Positions 11,307-22,838 of a DNA stretch of 64,000 nucleotides are shown here, in pieces. Under the pieces are notes generated by a model that ran no database searches, was not told the DNA's origin, and was given only the letters and a program-made list of their open reading frames with translations. The stretch is from Tetrapyrgos nigripes (Eukaryota > Basidiomycota > Agaricomycetes > Agaricales > Campanellaceae), in the NCBI GenBank assembly GCA_013368315.1, contig JAACJM010000049.1:310001-374000 (forward strand). Direction: 5' to 3'. The translations under genes and the position numbers were made by a program. Within the stretch, counting starts at the first letter, position 1; each line of letters starts with the position of its first letter.

Positions 11307-12447
11307 CCCAGTGAAAACCTGCTATGCACAGGTCCATGTTGGTATGTGCAAATATGCAAAATATGCACTCATCTGCATATTTCTGCGTATTTCTGTGCAA
11401 TTTCCCAATCTGGAATTGAGTGATGTCATGTTGTCTATCTCACTTCTTTCCAATGCGATAGTTTGGGCTTAGAATTTTTTTTCTCATCATCAGGAATTGG
11501 CAGTGCTTCCTCTTCCCCCCAAAAAAACTTCAACATCACCCAACATGATGGCTGCCCCAGAAAAACGACAGGCCGCCCCAAAGTTTCCTGCCTTCCTTTC
11601 TTCCCTACCACCATCTCCTCTCGTCTCTTCCTCTCCTCATTGTTCTCCTCCCTCCCTCCCTCCCCACCTTCTCTCTATCTTATGCATACAGTATATCTAC
11701 TGAGCCAGACACATGGCGAGGTGAGTCTCTTCTCCAATTCACAACTTCTGGACTGCTGACATGTGTGACACAACACCTTCCTTTTTAACTACAGAAGTAC
11801 GGACATGATAAAGGGCAAGACGATTTGGAAGCAGCTCAAGGTATGTGTCTCTTCATCTTGGCCCATCAGATACTGACCGTCATACTCTAGATGCTGGAGA
11901 AGTTGCAGATCATGCATAGGTAAGATATCCTTTTCCCTGGAATTCCCAGTTGCTGACTATCATGATGATATCCAGGGCAAACACCAACTGTACATGTTTT
12001 TGCATGCATACACCCATCTTGTGTTCTCAGGAAAGAAAGGTGAGGGTGCTGTTTTGCTCCCTTTGGTGTAAACAGTCATTTACTCAGTCATTTAGGATCT
12101 TGGAAGTGTTGGTTGGAGGTGGTTCAGATGGTTTTTATGGAGAGTGTTGTGTTGAGGAAGCAGACTTAGTACTGGTTGTATGTATGGTAGTCCTAGATGG
12201 GTATATGTAGTAGATATAGTATTGTGAATAATAATATGTACAATTTACTATGAATGGATACCAATATGAGGGAGTAATATATGCAGTGGTAGCATCAAGG
12301 GTATATAGCGCATAGCACATAGCTACGCAGATCCTCAATAGATTGGCACATACCATCACAGCTGTATGCATTCATATGCAGATGAGCGCATATTTGCACA
12401 TATTTCGCATACCAACGTGGACCAGCGCATAGCGGGTTTTCACTGGG
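11307..12447. mobile_element. 1.14 kb TIR element with intron-containing internal segment
   Basis: The left end CCCAGTGAAAACCTGCTATG and the complement of the right end CCCAGTGAAAACCCGCTATG form inverted repeats of about 80 bp (11307-11390 and 12365-12447), including runs of AAATATGC. The ends fit a CAGTG-type DNA transposon. I see no convincing target duplication. The interior (11711-11990, plus strand) contains exon-like pieces bounded by good splice signals, encoding MARSTDMIKGKTIWKQLK, then MLEKLQIMHR. This may be the element's own remnant gene or captured host exons. Confidence 0.55.
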
Positions 12448-12811
12448 GGTGATGTCACATCATGGAGTTAGAGCTTCACTCTCATGGCTGGGATGAATGC
12501 GTTTTTGTCAGGCATTTTTGAGCAGGAGTAAATCTCAAGGGGGTGGCAGTTAAAATTTTTTTTACATCCACTCAGAAAAAATTTTAGTGACCTTGCTGGA
12601 CCTCCCCCCCTCCCCCCTCCTGCCTTATATAGTAAATCTAAGAGCACGTGCATTAGTGATAAGATTGACTAAGTCCTAACCCTAAATTTGCCATCCCAAT
12701 ATGGAAATCTTTGTCATACTTGATCATGTACAGCTGCCAGCCCATCTACTGCTACTTGTTTGTTTTAAGAGTAGATTTCATGCAATTTCCCTCTTACACA
12801 CTCTTACAGAC

Positions 12812-13536
12812 CTATATAGCTCTATGAGCTCTAGTATACATACATACTTGCTGATAAACCACTGGAGGCATCACAGAATAGGCAATGATACCAAACACAT
12901 ATCGGCTGAGAGGACGGGAAGATAAGAGGTGCTCAGCCTCTGCAATAGCCCTTTCAAAAAGACTCTTCCGTATAGAATGCAATTCCTCAGATGCAACATC
13001 CCCAGCGCCTTCCAAGGAAGAGTAAGTACTCAGGACCATCGCTGCACGTCACAAAGAAAGCACATTGCTGAAGGAATATACGCTCAATGCCTGAGGGATT
13101 TGTATCGGCGGATATGTCAATGCATAGCAAATCCCCGCTACGCTGAGGAAGAAACATGCCCTCGTCATCCATCGAAGGACGAAAAGTTCGCAGGGGCGGA
13201 GAGGTCCAATGGTCATATTGCTCGGTCGTTGTGACTGGAATAACAGTGCAGTGATGATTACAATGATGACGTTGGTCTAGCTGCGCAACTCTCTGGCATA
13301 CGCCAGACTGGTAGAGCGTTTGAATGGGGTTGTTCTGGTCACACGGGCAAAGAGACTTACGATGTAGGCACTGCTGTCACCATAGTCATAGAATGTCGGC
13401 TCAGCTTCGAGTTCTTCATGATAAGCCTCAAAAAAGGCGTGGAGATGGGTTCCAGCCGAGGCATTTGAAAGTTTGAGAAGATTTGCAGGAATAGAGGAGT
13501 TGAGCCGAAGTCGCAAGCCATTATAGTAAATTTAAT
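12812..13536 (-). pseudogene. Fragment of an unrecognised spliced gene next to the Tc1/mariner insertion
   Basis: Minus-strand coding signal reads from AATGGCTTGCGAC near 13525 through HLHAFFEAYHEELEAEPT to a GTAAGT donor (about 13361). It resumes as NPIQTLYQSGVCQRVAQLDQ and DLLCIDISADTNPSGIERI, and then needs a frame change near 13020 to continue as GAGDVASEELHSIRKSLFER. No family is recognised. The frame change and an in-frame TAA close to the insertion point suggest a decayed gene. Confidence 0.35.
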
Positions 13537-13538
13537 TA

Positions 13539-13609
13539 GAGCAAATTCAGTAAATGTACGGAATCTGATTTTTTTTTCACGGGCCCAACTCGATGGCAGT
13601 CAATCGGCA
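13539..13609. repeat. Left terminal inverted repeat of the Tc1/mariner element
   Basis: Matches the complement of 16896-16966 over about 71 bp with two mismatches, including a run of nine T. Preceded by the TA target duplication. Confidence 0.9.
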
Positions 13610-13987
13610 GTCAATCGGTGTCTATTATTGGCGCCTTCTCGGCACAAGCATAGGTTTTCACCTCTAAGTTCGTATTGTGAAAACGCTGTCAATCGAAATA
13701 CATGGAACTAACGTCGTGAATGTAGTCTGCAGTCTGTCCAAAGACCATGCGAAAGAACTGAGTGCCCCACCTACAACATCACTGACAACGGTGATCAGAA
13801 AACTTGTTACAATCTCTAGTGTACGATTTACTATGCATCTTGTAGACTACGTATTACTACCTGGTACCCTTCAGATTACTACTAGTACAGAACATGTGAG
13901 GAAAACTACAACAATCACAAGGAAATACAATTACACTAGACGTCCATGGATCAGCAAGAAATCATGCAGGGAAGGACGCAAGTCCAA

Positions 13988-15591
13988 CTAAAGAGGATCA
14001 TCAGAGCACTCATCGTCATTCTCAAGAGTGACAGCCCATCCCGAAGGAACAGGTGCAAATGCAGGCATTCCATCCGCTCTAAAGAACCATTCAACATCTG
14101 CATCAGAGATGCAGTTTCCATCACCCAGCTTGATTGTCCCATAAAGTCTTTGGGCTCCCGAGCCATCACGCCATCGCTTCTCTAGTGCAACAGTCTCGAC
14201 CCTGGGCTCCTTGGCAGGACGGGTGTCGAGTTCCACATCGTCAGGAGTCTTGCGCTTGGTAACCTTAGCTTCGTCACTTGTCATGAATGCAGCAGCGGCC
14301 TTCTTGAGGCGAATGACTTCGCCAGCAGGGATGTTCAGGGAAGCCAAGTCTTTGTTGTCAACAAATTCTAACACGTCTGGGCCATATGTGTGCGTAGCAA
14401 GTTGATATTGAAATGATGGGGCCTGGTTGACTCCGAACTTCTCTTTTGTGTACTGTAGGAAGCGAGGAAGCTTGGTAGGAGTGTTTCGGTAATCAAATGA
14501 AGGGTGGGAGTGAGGCGGAGTTGTAGGAGCAGGGGTCCTGGGATGTGGGACGAAACGATCCAATATATTGGATAGGAAACCCAGCTCAGACATCGGGGCA
14601 CGAGAGCCACTGTAAGAACCATCGGTACTGACAGAGGAAGAGCGGTGGCTGCAAAGAAGCGAACTCTGGCGTGTGCGAGGATCAAAGGTGACAGAGTCAG
14701 GAGGACTTTCCAGGGTCACTTTTTTGTTGACCTATAGAGATCAAAATGAGCCAATGCATCACTATGTAGTATAAAGGCAAGCTCACCATGGCCCTAGCCC
14801 ATTCCGATAGCATGTATGGGGTCAACCGCACAGACTCTCCTGTAGAAGGGCACTTGTAGGAGGAGTCTCCCTTGCTCAGATCACCGTACTGTCTCTCCAG
14901 GAGGCCACGTTTTTTGGCCACGGCACGCTCCGCTGCAGTGAGCTGTGTCCTTCCCTGTGAATATTAGAAGAGTCAGAACTGGTCATCAGAGTGACAAAAA
15001 AAAAAACTGATGCTCACAGTGTCATCGTCATCAGATGACTGCGAGTCTGAGTCACCATTTCCTCGCTTCTAGAAGCCCAAGAGAATTAGCGAAAAGGTAT
15101 TCTATTTGAGTAGTTGTAGTACTTGCCTTCGCTGATTTGATATCCTTCTCATCGACATAGATGGTGATCCCTTTCGAGGGTGGAGTCTCCAAGATTTTCT
15201 TGACTGTGTCCGAGTACTCGTCAAAGTCTTCTACATCAACAGACTTTGCCTTGCTGTCTCAGGTTATCAGTACCAAGTATGAAAATATACTGAAAACTCA
15301 CGGGTCAGGAGGTATATGGAACTTCATCTTGAAGGCCGAGTTTTCTGACACATTGAACCCTTTGTCGCGGCCGAACTTCTTCAGGATAGCCGACATGAGT
15401 GAGAAGTAGGCATCCTTCGACTCCTTGAACAAATGCTCGATTTCCTTGGTCTTGGTCTCCTTCGACTCCTTCTTCTTCTTGGAAGCTGTGCTTGAGGTGA
15501 GTTTATAGACTGTAAGGGTGATAGTGACTTTCTGATTGAGTTCGGTGATGGAGTCTTCCTCATTGGGAGGAGGAGAGGCACTTCGTGGCAT
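13988..15591 (-). CDS. Cargo gene inside the Tc1/mariner element, unknown function
   Basis: Five exons: 15591-15302, 15253-15127, 15068-15018, 14954-14787 and 14731-13988. Together they are 1,380 nt, an open frame of 459 residues with stop at 13988. Introns are 48-63 bp. The second intron uses a GC donor (AAG|GCAAGT) with a normal AG acceptor. Visible segments are a basic, Lys-rich region near residue 50, KILETPPSKGITIYVDEKD, an acidic SDSQSSDDDD linker, KKRGLLERQYGDLSK followed by LTPYMLSEWARAM, a Pro/Ser-rich middle, a SAM-like helical stretch (YGPDVLEFVDNKDLASLNI), and a final DADVEWFFRADGMPAF segment. I recall similar proteins only as repeated 'hypothetical' families in agarics. No enzyme motif is seen. 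A role in regulating or aiding transposition is conjecture. Confidence 0.75.
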
Positions 15592-15732
15592 GAGGATGGT
15601 AGTGGGGAGAGATGGTGGTAGTGAAGAAAGTTTCGTTGTGTCGCGTCGCGTCACATCAGTTGCCAGTCGGAGAATGAAAATCAAACAAGATTTTGGGGAA
15701 TGGGGCAATGCTTCAAAAGACTTCCATAGTTT

Positions 15733-16896
15733 CTACGTAGAAAATGTTACATAACCTGCTTTACGAAAGAATCCCCATGCTTTGGAAGAAGTAATAGTAT
15801 GACAAGCTTTATCGATGATAGAAAGGCCGAAGTCGGTAGTATGACGACGTAGAAATGCTTTGATAGCTGAGAAAGCGAGTTCTATAGGGTTGAGATCAGG
15901 TGAATAAGGAGGAAGGTAGATTAGCTTGCAGTCTATAACAGCATCACGTTAGATAATGGCTTCGTAAAAAAAAAAAAAGGAAAGACAAACGTACGACCTT
16001 GCTCTTCAACCAGTTCTCTAACCTCCTCAACATGGTGGATAGAGCAGTTGTCCATGACAAGGACACTACGAGGACCAGGGTATGGATTGGTGAGTGGCAT
16101 CTAGAGAGTAGTCAGCTACATAGAGTATGATATACAAACTTAGCTTATTCACCACATATTCGCGTAAGAACTGCAAAAAGCGCTCTGCAGACACAGGTCC
16201 AGGGATGACATCGTGCGTGATAATTCCGTCAATTGTCAGCAGAGGCAATATAGATACTCTCTCCCCTCTGACGAAGTGCTGTGTGACTATACAGCGCCCG
16301 CCCTTCACTGCCCAGCCATATCGACGTTGATGGGTCCTTCGGTTCCGTGAAGCCTCATCAGTGAACATTAGCATGTCAGGAAATGGCGCAATTTCGGCTA
16401 TAGTATTCCAGTGATGGGAGCGTAGGAGGTCGTTCGCTTCTTCAGCCTTCGTCGATACACATTTGTGAGAGAAGTAGAATCGACAAATCATTTGAAGGAT
16501 GGATGGTTTTGATACATGAAGACCCAGGCGCGTGTGCAATTGACTTTGAATTTCGTCCAAATACATAGTCTTGCGTTGTTGAAGAAGCTTGACAATGAAG
16601 TGAGCATCATCACTATGGATTGTACGGGGACGGCCAGATCGACGAGCGTGAGGGTTGAATGGAACTCCATAGAGTGCGTCATACTGAAGGGTGTCATAGA
16701 TGCAAGTCTTCTTCAGCCCAGTGATCTCTTCAATTTCTGGGATAGACCTATTCTGTTGGTGAAAGAGGATGGGTATTCGGCGCTTGAGGTCTGGGTGCAC
16801 TGGCCTATAAGGCATTGCGAGTGATGGACAGGATAGAACGACGCACATGTCACCAAGTTCCGAAAGCTTCAAGCCGGGCATCGGCAGGGAGACCAT
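15733..16896 (-). CDS. Tc1/mariner-type DDE transposase
   Basis: Three exons: 16896-16153, 16100-15998 and 15932-15733, with introns of 52 and 65 bp. They give 348 residues from the first ATG, or 321 from the likelier start MPYRPVHPDLKRR at 16815. The N-terminal part is a helix-turn-helix region with the basic GRP motif ARRSGRPRTI. The catalytic core shows the first Asp in MLMFTDEASRNRR, the second in VLVMDNCSIHH, and the last acidic residue in YLPPYSPDLNPIE, about 34 residues later. This makes an intact DD~34E triad. The first ATG sits exactly at the inner edge of the right inverted repeat. The gene looks functional. Confidence 0.9.
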
Positions 16897-16966
16897 GCCG
16901 ATCGACTGCCATCGAGTTGGGCCCGCGAAAAAAAAATCAGATTCCGTACATTTACTGAATTTGCTC
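16896..16966. repeat. Right terminal inverted repeat of the Tc1/mariner element
   Basis: Complementary to 13539-13609 and followed by TA. The transposase start codon abuts it. Confidence 0.9.
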
Positions 16967-17034
16967 TAAAGGCGGAAGGAGTTTCGAGCTCGCTCAACAT
17001 CATCATCATGGCGGTTCCACGTGTCAAATGCGGA

Positions 17035-17529
17035 TCAAACGCGTCTATGTCTGGTTGAACGCGTCGTCCTTTCGACTTGCTCCTTCTCTCTCCTCTGTCT
17101 CGGTTGCCTGGCAAGAAACTGAGGGAACTCTTCATCTACCTTTCCCATTTCAATGTCTTCTTTATTGTGTACCCAAATAACAAAATCTCTATTTGTACTT
17201 ACTAGCATCCCTTGCTCATTCAGCGCGACTTGTAGGATCCAGTTCCGCCTTTCCCCCAATCTGGAGCAAGAATGCCGTCGATCAGGAACTAGGTGTGTTC
17301 CTAAACTCTGCTGGAAGGTAGACTTTATGTGACGTTCCTTTTCAAGCTGGCTTCTGCGACGCTTCACGTGAATCTTCTCAGCCGTCACCTCTGTGGATGC
17401 GTATATATGGACTATATCGTTCCAAGGGAATGTTGGCAGTGTTGATTGCAGCATGGCACAATCCCTTTCAGAAGCCACTGGCCTTCGCGCTGTCAGAAGC
17501 AATGGCAACGAGGAGACGCCGCTTGTCAA
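17035..17529 (-). CDS. Unrecognised ORF upstream of the Tc1/mariner insertion
   Basis: Open for 164 codons from 17529. A basic region (KIHVKRRRSQLEKERHIK) is followed by RNWILQVALNEQGML and then a good GTAAGTAC donor at about 17206. The true gene is therefore probably spliced and not read through to 17035. It may be the 5' part of the same ancestral gene whose remains lie at 12812-13536. No domain recognised. It contains the 57 bp segment shared with 532-589. Confidence 0.35.
   Translation of the reverse strand: MTSGVSSLPLLLTARRPVASERDCAMLQSTLPTFPWNDIVHIYASTEVTAEKIHVKRRRSQLEKERHIKSTFQQSLGTHLVPDRRHSCSRLGERRNWILQVALNEQGMLVSTNRDFVIWVHNKEDIEMGKVDEEFPQFLARQPRQRREKEQVERTTRSTRHRRV
17183..17239. repeat. 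Near-copy of the intron at 526-585
   Basis: About 54 of 58 positions match 532-589. On the minus strand it spans an exon end plus a GTAAGT donor; on the plus strand the earlier copy lies in an intron. Confidence 0.6.
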
Positions 17530-17667
17530 GTATGATAGATAGAGTGACTAGATACACGTCAAGTAGCCCAAACTGACCCAGCGGGGTGGCATCGCGTAGT
17601 CACGTGAGAGTTATAGACATGCAGACAGACTTCGAGTCGTTCTCTTTCACAAACCATCACCTCCTCA

Positions 17668-19267
17668 ATGGTTGGCGCCAACTTAGAACTCCTCCTCTAC
17701 TTTTTGATCCAATACCTTCACCTTTTCAATCAATCTTTCAGAATTAATGTGAAATGTAACGACAATCACGCTCTTCCTTGTTCATTTCCGGACCTCACTG
17801 ATTGTGAGATTGGAGATTGGGATGAAGGCGAGACTTTAGTTCAGGAGGATGAGGATGCCGACGAACATAAACAAGTCAAAGTGTGTCCCATGATCCTGTA
17901 TTGCCCTGCTTACTTTTTAAACAAGACTACTACAGCGACCCCGATCATCTCTCACTCCGGAGGATGTGTCTGGCAAACTCCGCGATTCATATGCCACTGC
18001 CACTGCCTCTCAACTTCACAAAGAATTGTTGTCAGTCAGACAACAGAATCACCGGCTCGAGCAGGCATTGAAAGACAAGGACAGCAATTTTCGTGAAATG
18101 ACGAAGAAACTAGATGAATTAAAGCAGGCTCATGTCAGACAGCTGAATGAGCAAAGGAGACAGCATGCTGCAGAGTTGGGACGAATGGAGCAGAGCTCCA
18201 AAGTTCTGCGGGATCAGCTCTCCGGCTACATTTTAGGATATGACGAACGTGGACAAGAATTGGAGGAGACGACTTCTCAATGTATCGACGAGATAGAGAG
18301 GATGACGATGAAATGTGGTGAAGAGATTAAGGGACTGACAATGCAATGTGGCGAAGAGATTGAGAGGCTGACGATGAGATGTAATGAAGAGGAGAAGCTG
18401 ACAAGGAAATATAGCGAAGAGATCAAGAGGTTGATGACGGAGCTCGAAAACGAGAAATCCCGGCATGTGGAGACCCATCAGGAAAGAGAGGGCTTTAGGC
18501 GTCTCGTCGATTCTCGCCTGGAAGAGATCAAGAGGCTTACGACCCAGCTCGAAAGCGAGAAATCCCAGCACGCGGAGACCGGTCAGGAAAGAGAGGATTT
18601 TAGGCGTCTCGCCGATTCTCACCTGGCTGCGATGGAGGAGAATGAGCGCAGTTTCCGGAAGAGGACAAAACAGCTCCAATCCCAAGTGCTGGAACTACAG
18701 CAGGAGTTGCAAGGGGCTAAAGAGCAGACAGTGTCGACGAGAAACGAGCTGAACGTAGTCAGGGCAGAGATGGGTCAGAAAGAAGAAAGATGGGCAACGG
18801 AATTGGCTTCTTCGCAGGGAGCAGCTGACGACATGAAGGTATGGCTTCATGCCACAATAGAACAGGAAAAGATTTGTCGCCAAAAGGATAAACGTTTTCT
18901 GGAGACGAGATGGACCGACGAGACCGCGCGTCAACGCATAAAACTCATGGCCGAGGACTTCTGGCCCATGAATTACTCGATGAAAACCCGACCTCTCACG
19001 ATGCTCTCCATCCCATGGCCCGTATTAGACCATCCGTACAGTCTCGACTGGAGTAGTTTGGAATACTCGTCAGCCGTCAAGAAGTACTTCGAAAAGACAC
19101 AGCCCCAAGGTCACTTGAAGAAGCTCCTCCACATATTTCACCCCGACAAATGGGTTGCGCCATTGAAGACTGTGATAGATGATGATCTGAGAACCCTGAT
19201 CGACACAGGAGTGAATGATGTCTTCAAGGTTATATCAGATGTTCGGGACAAAAGCGGAGGGCAGTAG
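17668..19267 (+). CDS. Coiled-coil protein with J-domain-like C-terminus
   Basis: Exon 1 is 17668-17880 and exon 2 is 17936-19267, separated by a 55 bp GT-AG intron with a CTACAG acceptor. The result is 514 residues. The N-terminus is hydrophobic, then acidic (EDEDADEH). Residues from about 85 to 385 form a long coiled coil with internal repeats (two ~28-residue units around ESEKSQHAETGQERED). The C-terminal 60 residues include KKLLHIFHPDKW, which contains an HPD motif as in J-domains, though the usual surrounding sequence is poorly conserved. Such proteins are common and unnamed in agarics. The start codon is uncertain: the first 40 residues could be untranslated if a second intron exists. 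Confidence 0.65.
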
Positions 19268-19492
19268 GCTCTCCATAGGGTACAGGAGCCTTTGGTCCAA
19301 TGGAGAGAATGTTAATTAAGGGAAGAGTGGTTGAGGCGATGCAGCTGGGACACGGGTGACTCTAGAGACGCGTATATATATCCTGCTCAGATACATATTC
19401 ATATATACAATGTAGACACATACATAAGTATAATCTGCACGACACAATCTTTGTAGCGTTGACTCGAAACCTCCCAGTCATGAACCCCTGTT

Positions 19493-22377
19493 CTACCTGG
19501 CCCATACCATCCCCCAACCCAAAGAGACCGCTAGCATGACGCTCAATCCCATACTGGCATGCAGCATATGTCCTCCGTTAGTGTCTCCTCCATCGTTAAT
19601 ACCACCATTTCCACCACCATTACCACCACTGTCGCCGGAAAAGGGTGGTAATGCATTAGTAGCAGTAGCCAAGAAACTACTCCATGATGCCCATGTCTCA
19701 CTGGGGAATGTCAAGGTCCCAGTTGTCGTCGCTTGAGGACCGGTACCATAGAATATGGAGTTGATTCCAGGGAAGATGTCTGCACTGAGAGAAGCCACTT
19801 CCCCACCCACGACATTGCCAGAATCTTCGACAAGACCGGTTTTATTGTTGCCTAGGATGAATTCGCGGAGGAAGACCAAGGCCTGTACAGGAGCACGTTA
19901 GTCACTTCTTTGTATGATGGGAGCGGAATGAATGAAAGGTACACACAGCTTCAGGTTGTGTTCTTGGTACAAGGTGACCTGCGTTGGGAAAGAATGCGTA
20001 GGTGAGATTGCGTTCTTGGTGGACTATGCCAGTGAAGGTTCCACTATCATCACTCCAAGGTGTAGCTGGTTTACGCGTGAAGCCCTGTATGCCTCCCCAA
20101 GTTATATTTTGAATGGTTACTGAGGATAGATTTAGTAAACGAGGGGTATTGTGCAGGTCAGCAGCGCACCTTCAGCCTGACGATGAGCAACCAACGCATC
20201 GTTATTGCCCTCATATATGACGACTCCGACACCTCTGGTACTAGCATTTGCAAGAAGCTCAGACATGAACGCCATAGGACTGTTAAAACCTCAAAGTAAG
20301 CTTTCGCGTTTTCTATAGCCATGAAGATAAAAAACAACTCACGGATCGCTAGGGTCACCAAACGGATTCCCTACGTTAGAGCCTCCGAAAACGCCCTCGA
20401 AGAACGGTTGCCATTCAACATCAGGTGCATGTAGAGCACGACGAGTGGTATTGTCTACGTAGAATAGAAAGTCAGAAACAACGTCGCCGTGCAATGAAGA
20501 CTGGAAAATACCATTGAGGAAGACACTCGGGTCTGCGGGTACCTCGGGATCCAAAGCGTCTGGAATGTCATACACGTCGAAATCTCCTTCATCTGAAAAC
20601 ATTTTCGTCAGTCAGTATTGTCATCAAGTAGAGAAAGACAACTAAACGCACTCCATGGAAAAGTAAAGTTTAGAGCATAATCGACCATCTCTTCAAACAA
20701 GAAACATCCATAAAATGGATCCAGTGTGCCATTAGCACGTCCTGACAAATCTCTCTTCCATTCTTCTCTCTTAACCTCCCTTATTTCCTTGGCTTCCCTA
20801 GTTTCCAGACGATGAAGACCCCTTTCAAACATTCTCTCGTGTAGCCTCGTTAACAACAAGTCCATGCCACGTTCCCGAGGGTCTAAAGACCGTTTGCGTC
20901 TAGACGAAGGTGTTGCGAGACGATTTGCAAACGATAACGTAGCACCTTTCTGGAAGCCGCTGTGAAATCGTTGCTGGATAGCGAGTGAGTTTTGTACGGA
21001 AGTTGTCATGAAAGGGTCTAAAAGACTTGGGATGATGCCTTGTTGAGGGTAAGTCAGGTTTACGTCGTAACCGCAGAGATGGTGTCTATATATAGAGAAA
21101 GAAAAGTCAAGATGCGTGTGTACAAAGCTGAGGAGGCGTACTGACTGGACTCTGAAGTATTGCAAGACATCGGGATCGAAGTTGATAATTTGAGGCCAGG
21201 CTTCCAAGGTGTTGACCTGTACCAATGAAGATATTGGATTAGTCGATAGAAAGTCAATTAAGCTGCATGAGAACGCACTGTGGATAGTTCTTCATATAAA
21301 GGGAAGGCTCCAATCGTTCCATCCCCAATAGAAATCTTCTTCAGGTTGACCGGAGGAAATTGCGTTGAAAATAGCTCTTTCGTGATGTAGGGCTGCAAAT
21401 GCAAGGAAGAATGAAGACGATTCACCTCGAGATTCGGATTGGAGACTTACGATGTAGGTACCTGCGTAACTTTCACCGGTAAGGTAGAAAGGACGTGTAG
21501 CAAGGCTTGGGAAAACGCGAACAAGGTTTGACAGAAACCCAACAAAGTCTCGGCCAACCTGATCTTCACCCGGAACTATGGAGAAGATGTGATGAGTGCT
21601 CGTCCTAAATTAGGACGCAACATGCATCGTACCGTATCCACTCGCATCAGATGTCGAGAAGCCAGTGCCCACTGCGTAGATGATCTATCAGTTGTCTGTG
21701 AATGGCGAGTAAGAGTGTACTGTACCCGGTTGATCAACCCAAAACACATCTGCAAGATGGTCCCAGCTGAAGTTGTTGGTAACAATATTGAAGTCGCCCG
21801 TGACTTGTAGAGGGCCATTCTAAGACCAGGGCGTTAATGTGAGAGCTCATTTGGGAAAGGTTTAACGGACCTCTGTCAATAGTCCCAAGCTACTAGATGC
21901 ACCTGGACTGTTCAAGCACTTTTAGCCTCCGCTCTCTCAGAGAGTTAAGAAAAGACGTACCCTCCGTTAAGCCATATCACCCATGGTTCATCCTGACGTT
22001 CCCCTGCTGCAGCACTCAGCGATCCTTTCCCGCCCTCGGAGCTCCTTTCAAATGCCCAGAACCATAAAGTATTGTTCGGATGATCTGGACGATTGACTCC
22101 AATGTTCCCTGCATAACTTGTCAAGGTACTTTTACGCGTCACATTTGCAAGATTTCCAGTTACGCGAAAATCTGAAGAAAGGGCTTAGGAAAAGCAAGAA
22201 AAAGCAGAAAACTGACAACTTACAATCCTGCCAGTCTGGCCCATACCCACCGGAGGGAATTCCAGTGTAATTATGCGGAAATGTGCTGGGTAGCGTTTGC
22301 GCCTGGATAGTGGTGAGCGCGCCCGTCACCAAAGCGACCGTGATCAACGTCTGCGTACAACGATGCCGCTGGAACAT
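19493..22377 (-). CDS. Secreted serine carboxypeptidase (peptidase S10), probably GPI-anchored
   Basis: Thirteen exons can be joined in frame, starting at ATG 22377 with a signal peptide (LITVALVTGALTTIQAQ). Characteristic S10 blocks appear in order: HPNNTLWFWAFE, PWVIWLNGGPGAS, NFSWDHLADVFWVDQPVGTG, and the nucleophile Ser in LTGESYAGTYI. The catalytic Asp lies in EGNNDALVAHR and the catalytic His in FFPNAGHLVPRTQPEA. Introns are about 50-60 bp and fall between these blocks. An insert rich in Arg/Glu (RLETREAKEIREVKREEW) sits before the Asp. The C-terminus has a Gly/Asn-rich spacer and a hydrophobic tail ending MVWAR, typical of a GPI-anchor signal. It removes C-terminal residues from peptides outside the cell or in the wall. 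All catalytic residues are present. Confidence 0.88.
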
Positions 22378-22554
22378 GATGGGGTTCTGAAAAAGTCTGA
22401 CAAAATGTAACAGCCTTTTATAATGATGTAAAAGATTGTTGAGTATGATAATTTAAAAAAGCACCTACCAATTTGGTCGTACACAGTACTAGGAATAGAT
22501 GCGATGGTGTGATACCGTCAGAGCATCCACATGCCACGATGCGATGATATAGTG

Positions 22555-22838
22555 TCAGACTGAGTTGACTGTCGTATGCTCGGTTGCTGCCGTTAGCCCA
22601 TTTTTGCCATGGATTTTTGAGGCTGAAACTGTTGTGGCCGTATTCCGAGGGTTCCTTGCAGCGTCAAAAGCGACCAAAAAAGAAGAGTTCGTGAGAGAAG
22701 GGTCAACATACGCCCAGCCCTAAAGTCATCATATGATTGAACCGTCAAATTCCCAGCTTGAACTGCGCAGTCGTCCGGCGAGTTGCAAGTTGGCAAGTAA
22801 CTATCACTGGAGTCGGTGGAATCGGGTATAGATGTCAT
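22555..22838 (-). CDS. Possible short two-exon ORF
   Basis: The ATG at 22838 opens exon 1 (to 22712). An 83 bp GTATGT-to-CAG intron follows, then exon 2 (22628-22555). The product is 66 residues, polar and Ser/Thr-rich with two Cys. No family is recognised. It lies just upstream of the carboxypeptidase on the same strand and could equally be leader sequence of that transcript. Confidence 0.28.

Larger units (their letters stand above)
13539..16966 (-). mobile_element. Two-gene Tc1/mariner-type transposon
   Basis: Terminal inverted repeats of about 71 bp (13539-13609 and 16896-16966) start GAGCAAATTCAGTAAATGTA and differ at only two positions. Both ends are flanked by TA (13537-13538, 16967-16968), the canonical Tc1/mariner target duplication. 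The 3.43 kb element encodes a DDE transposase (16896-15733) and, 141 bp downstream on the same strand, a five-exon gene of 459 codons (15591-13988). Known Tc1 elements are normally 1.3-2.4 kb with only a transposase, so the second gene is unusual. High similarity of the two TIRs suggests fairly recent movement. Confidence 0.9.

Noticed and set aside
18233..18685. 150-codon minus-strand ORF with repeated LNLF
   Set aside because: Antisense to the coiled-coil gene; repetition reflects the heptad-coding DNA.
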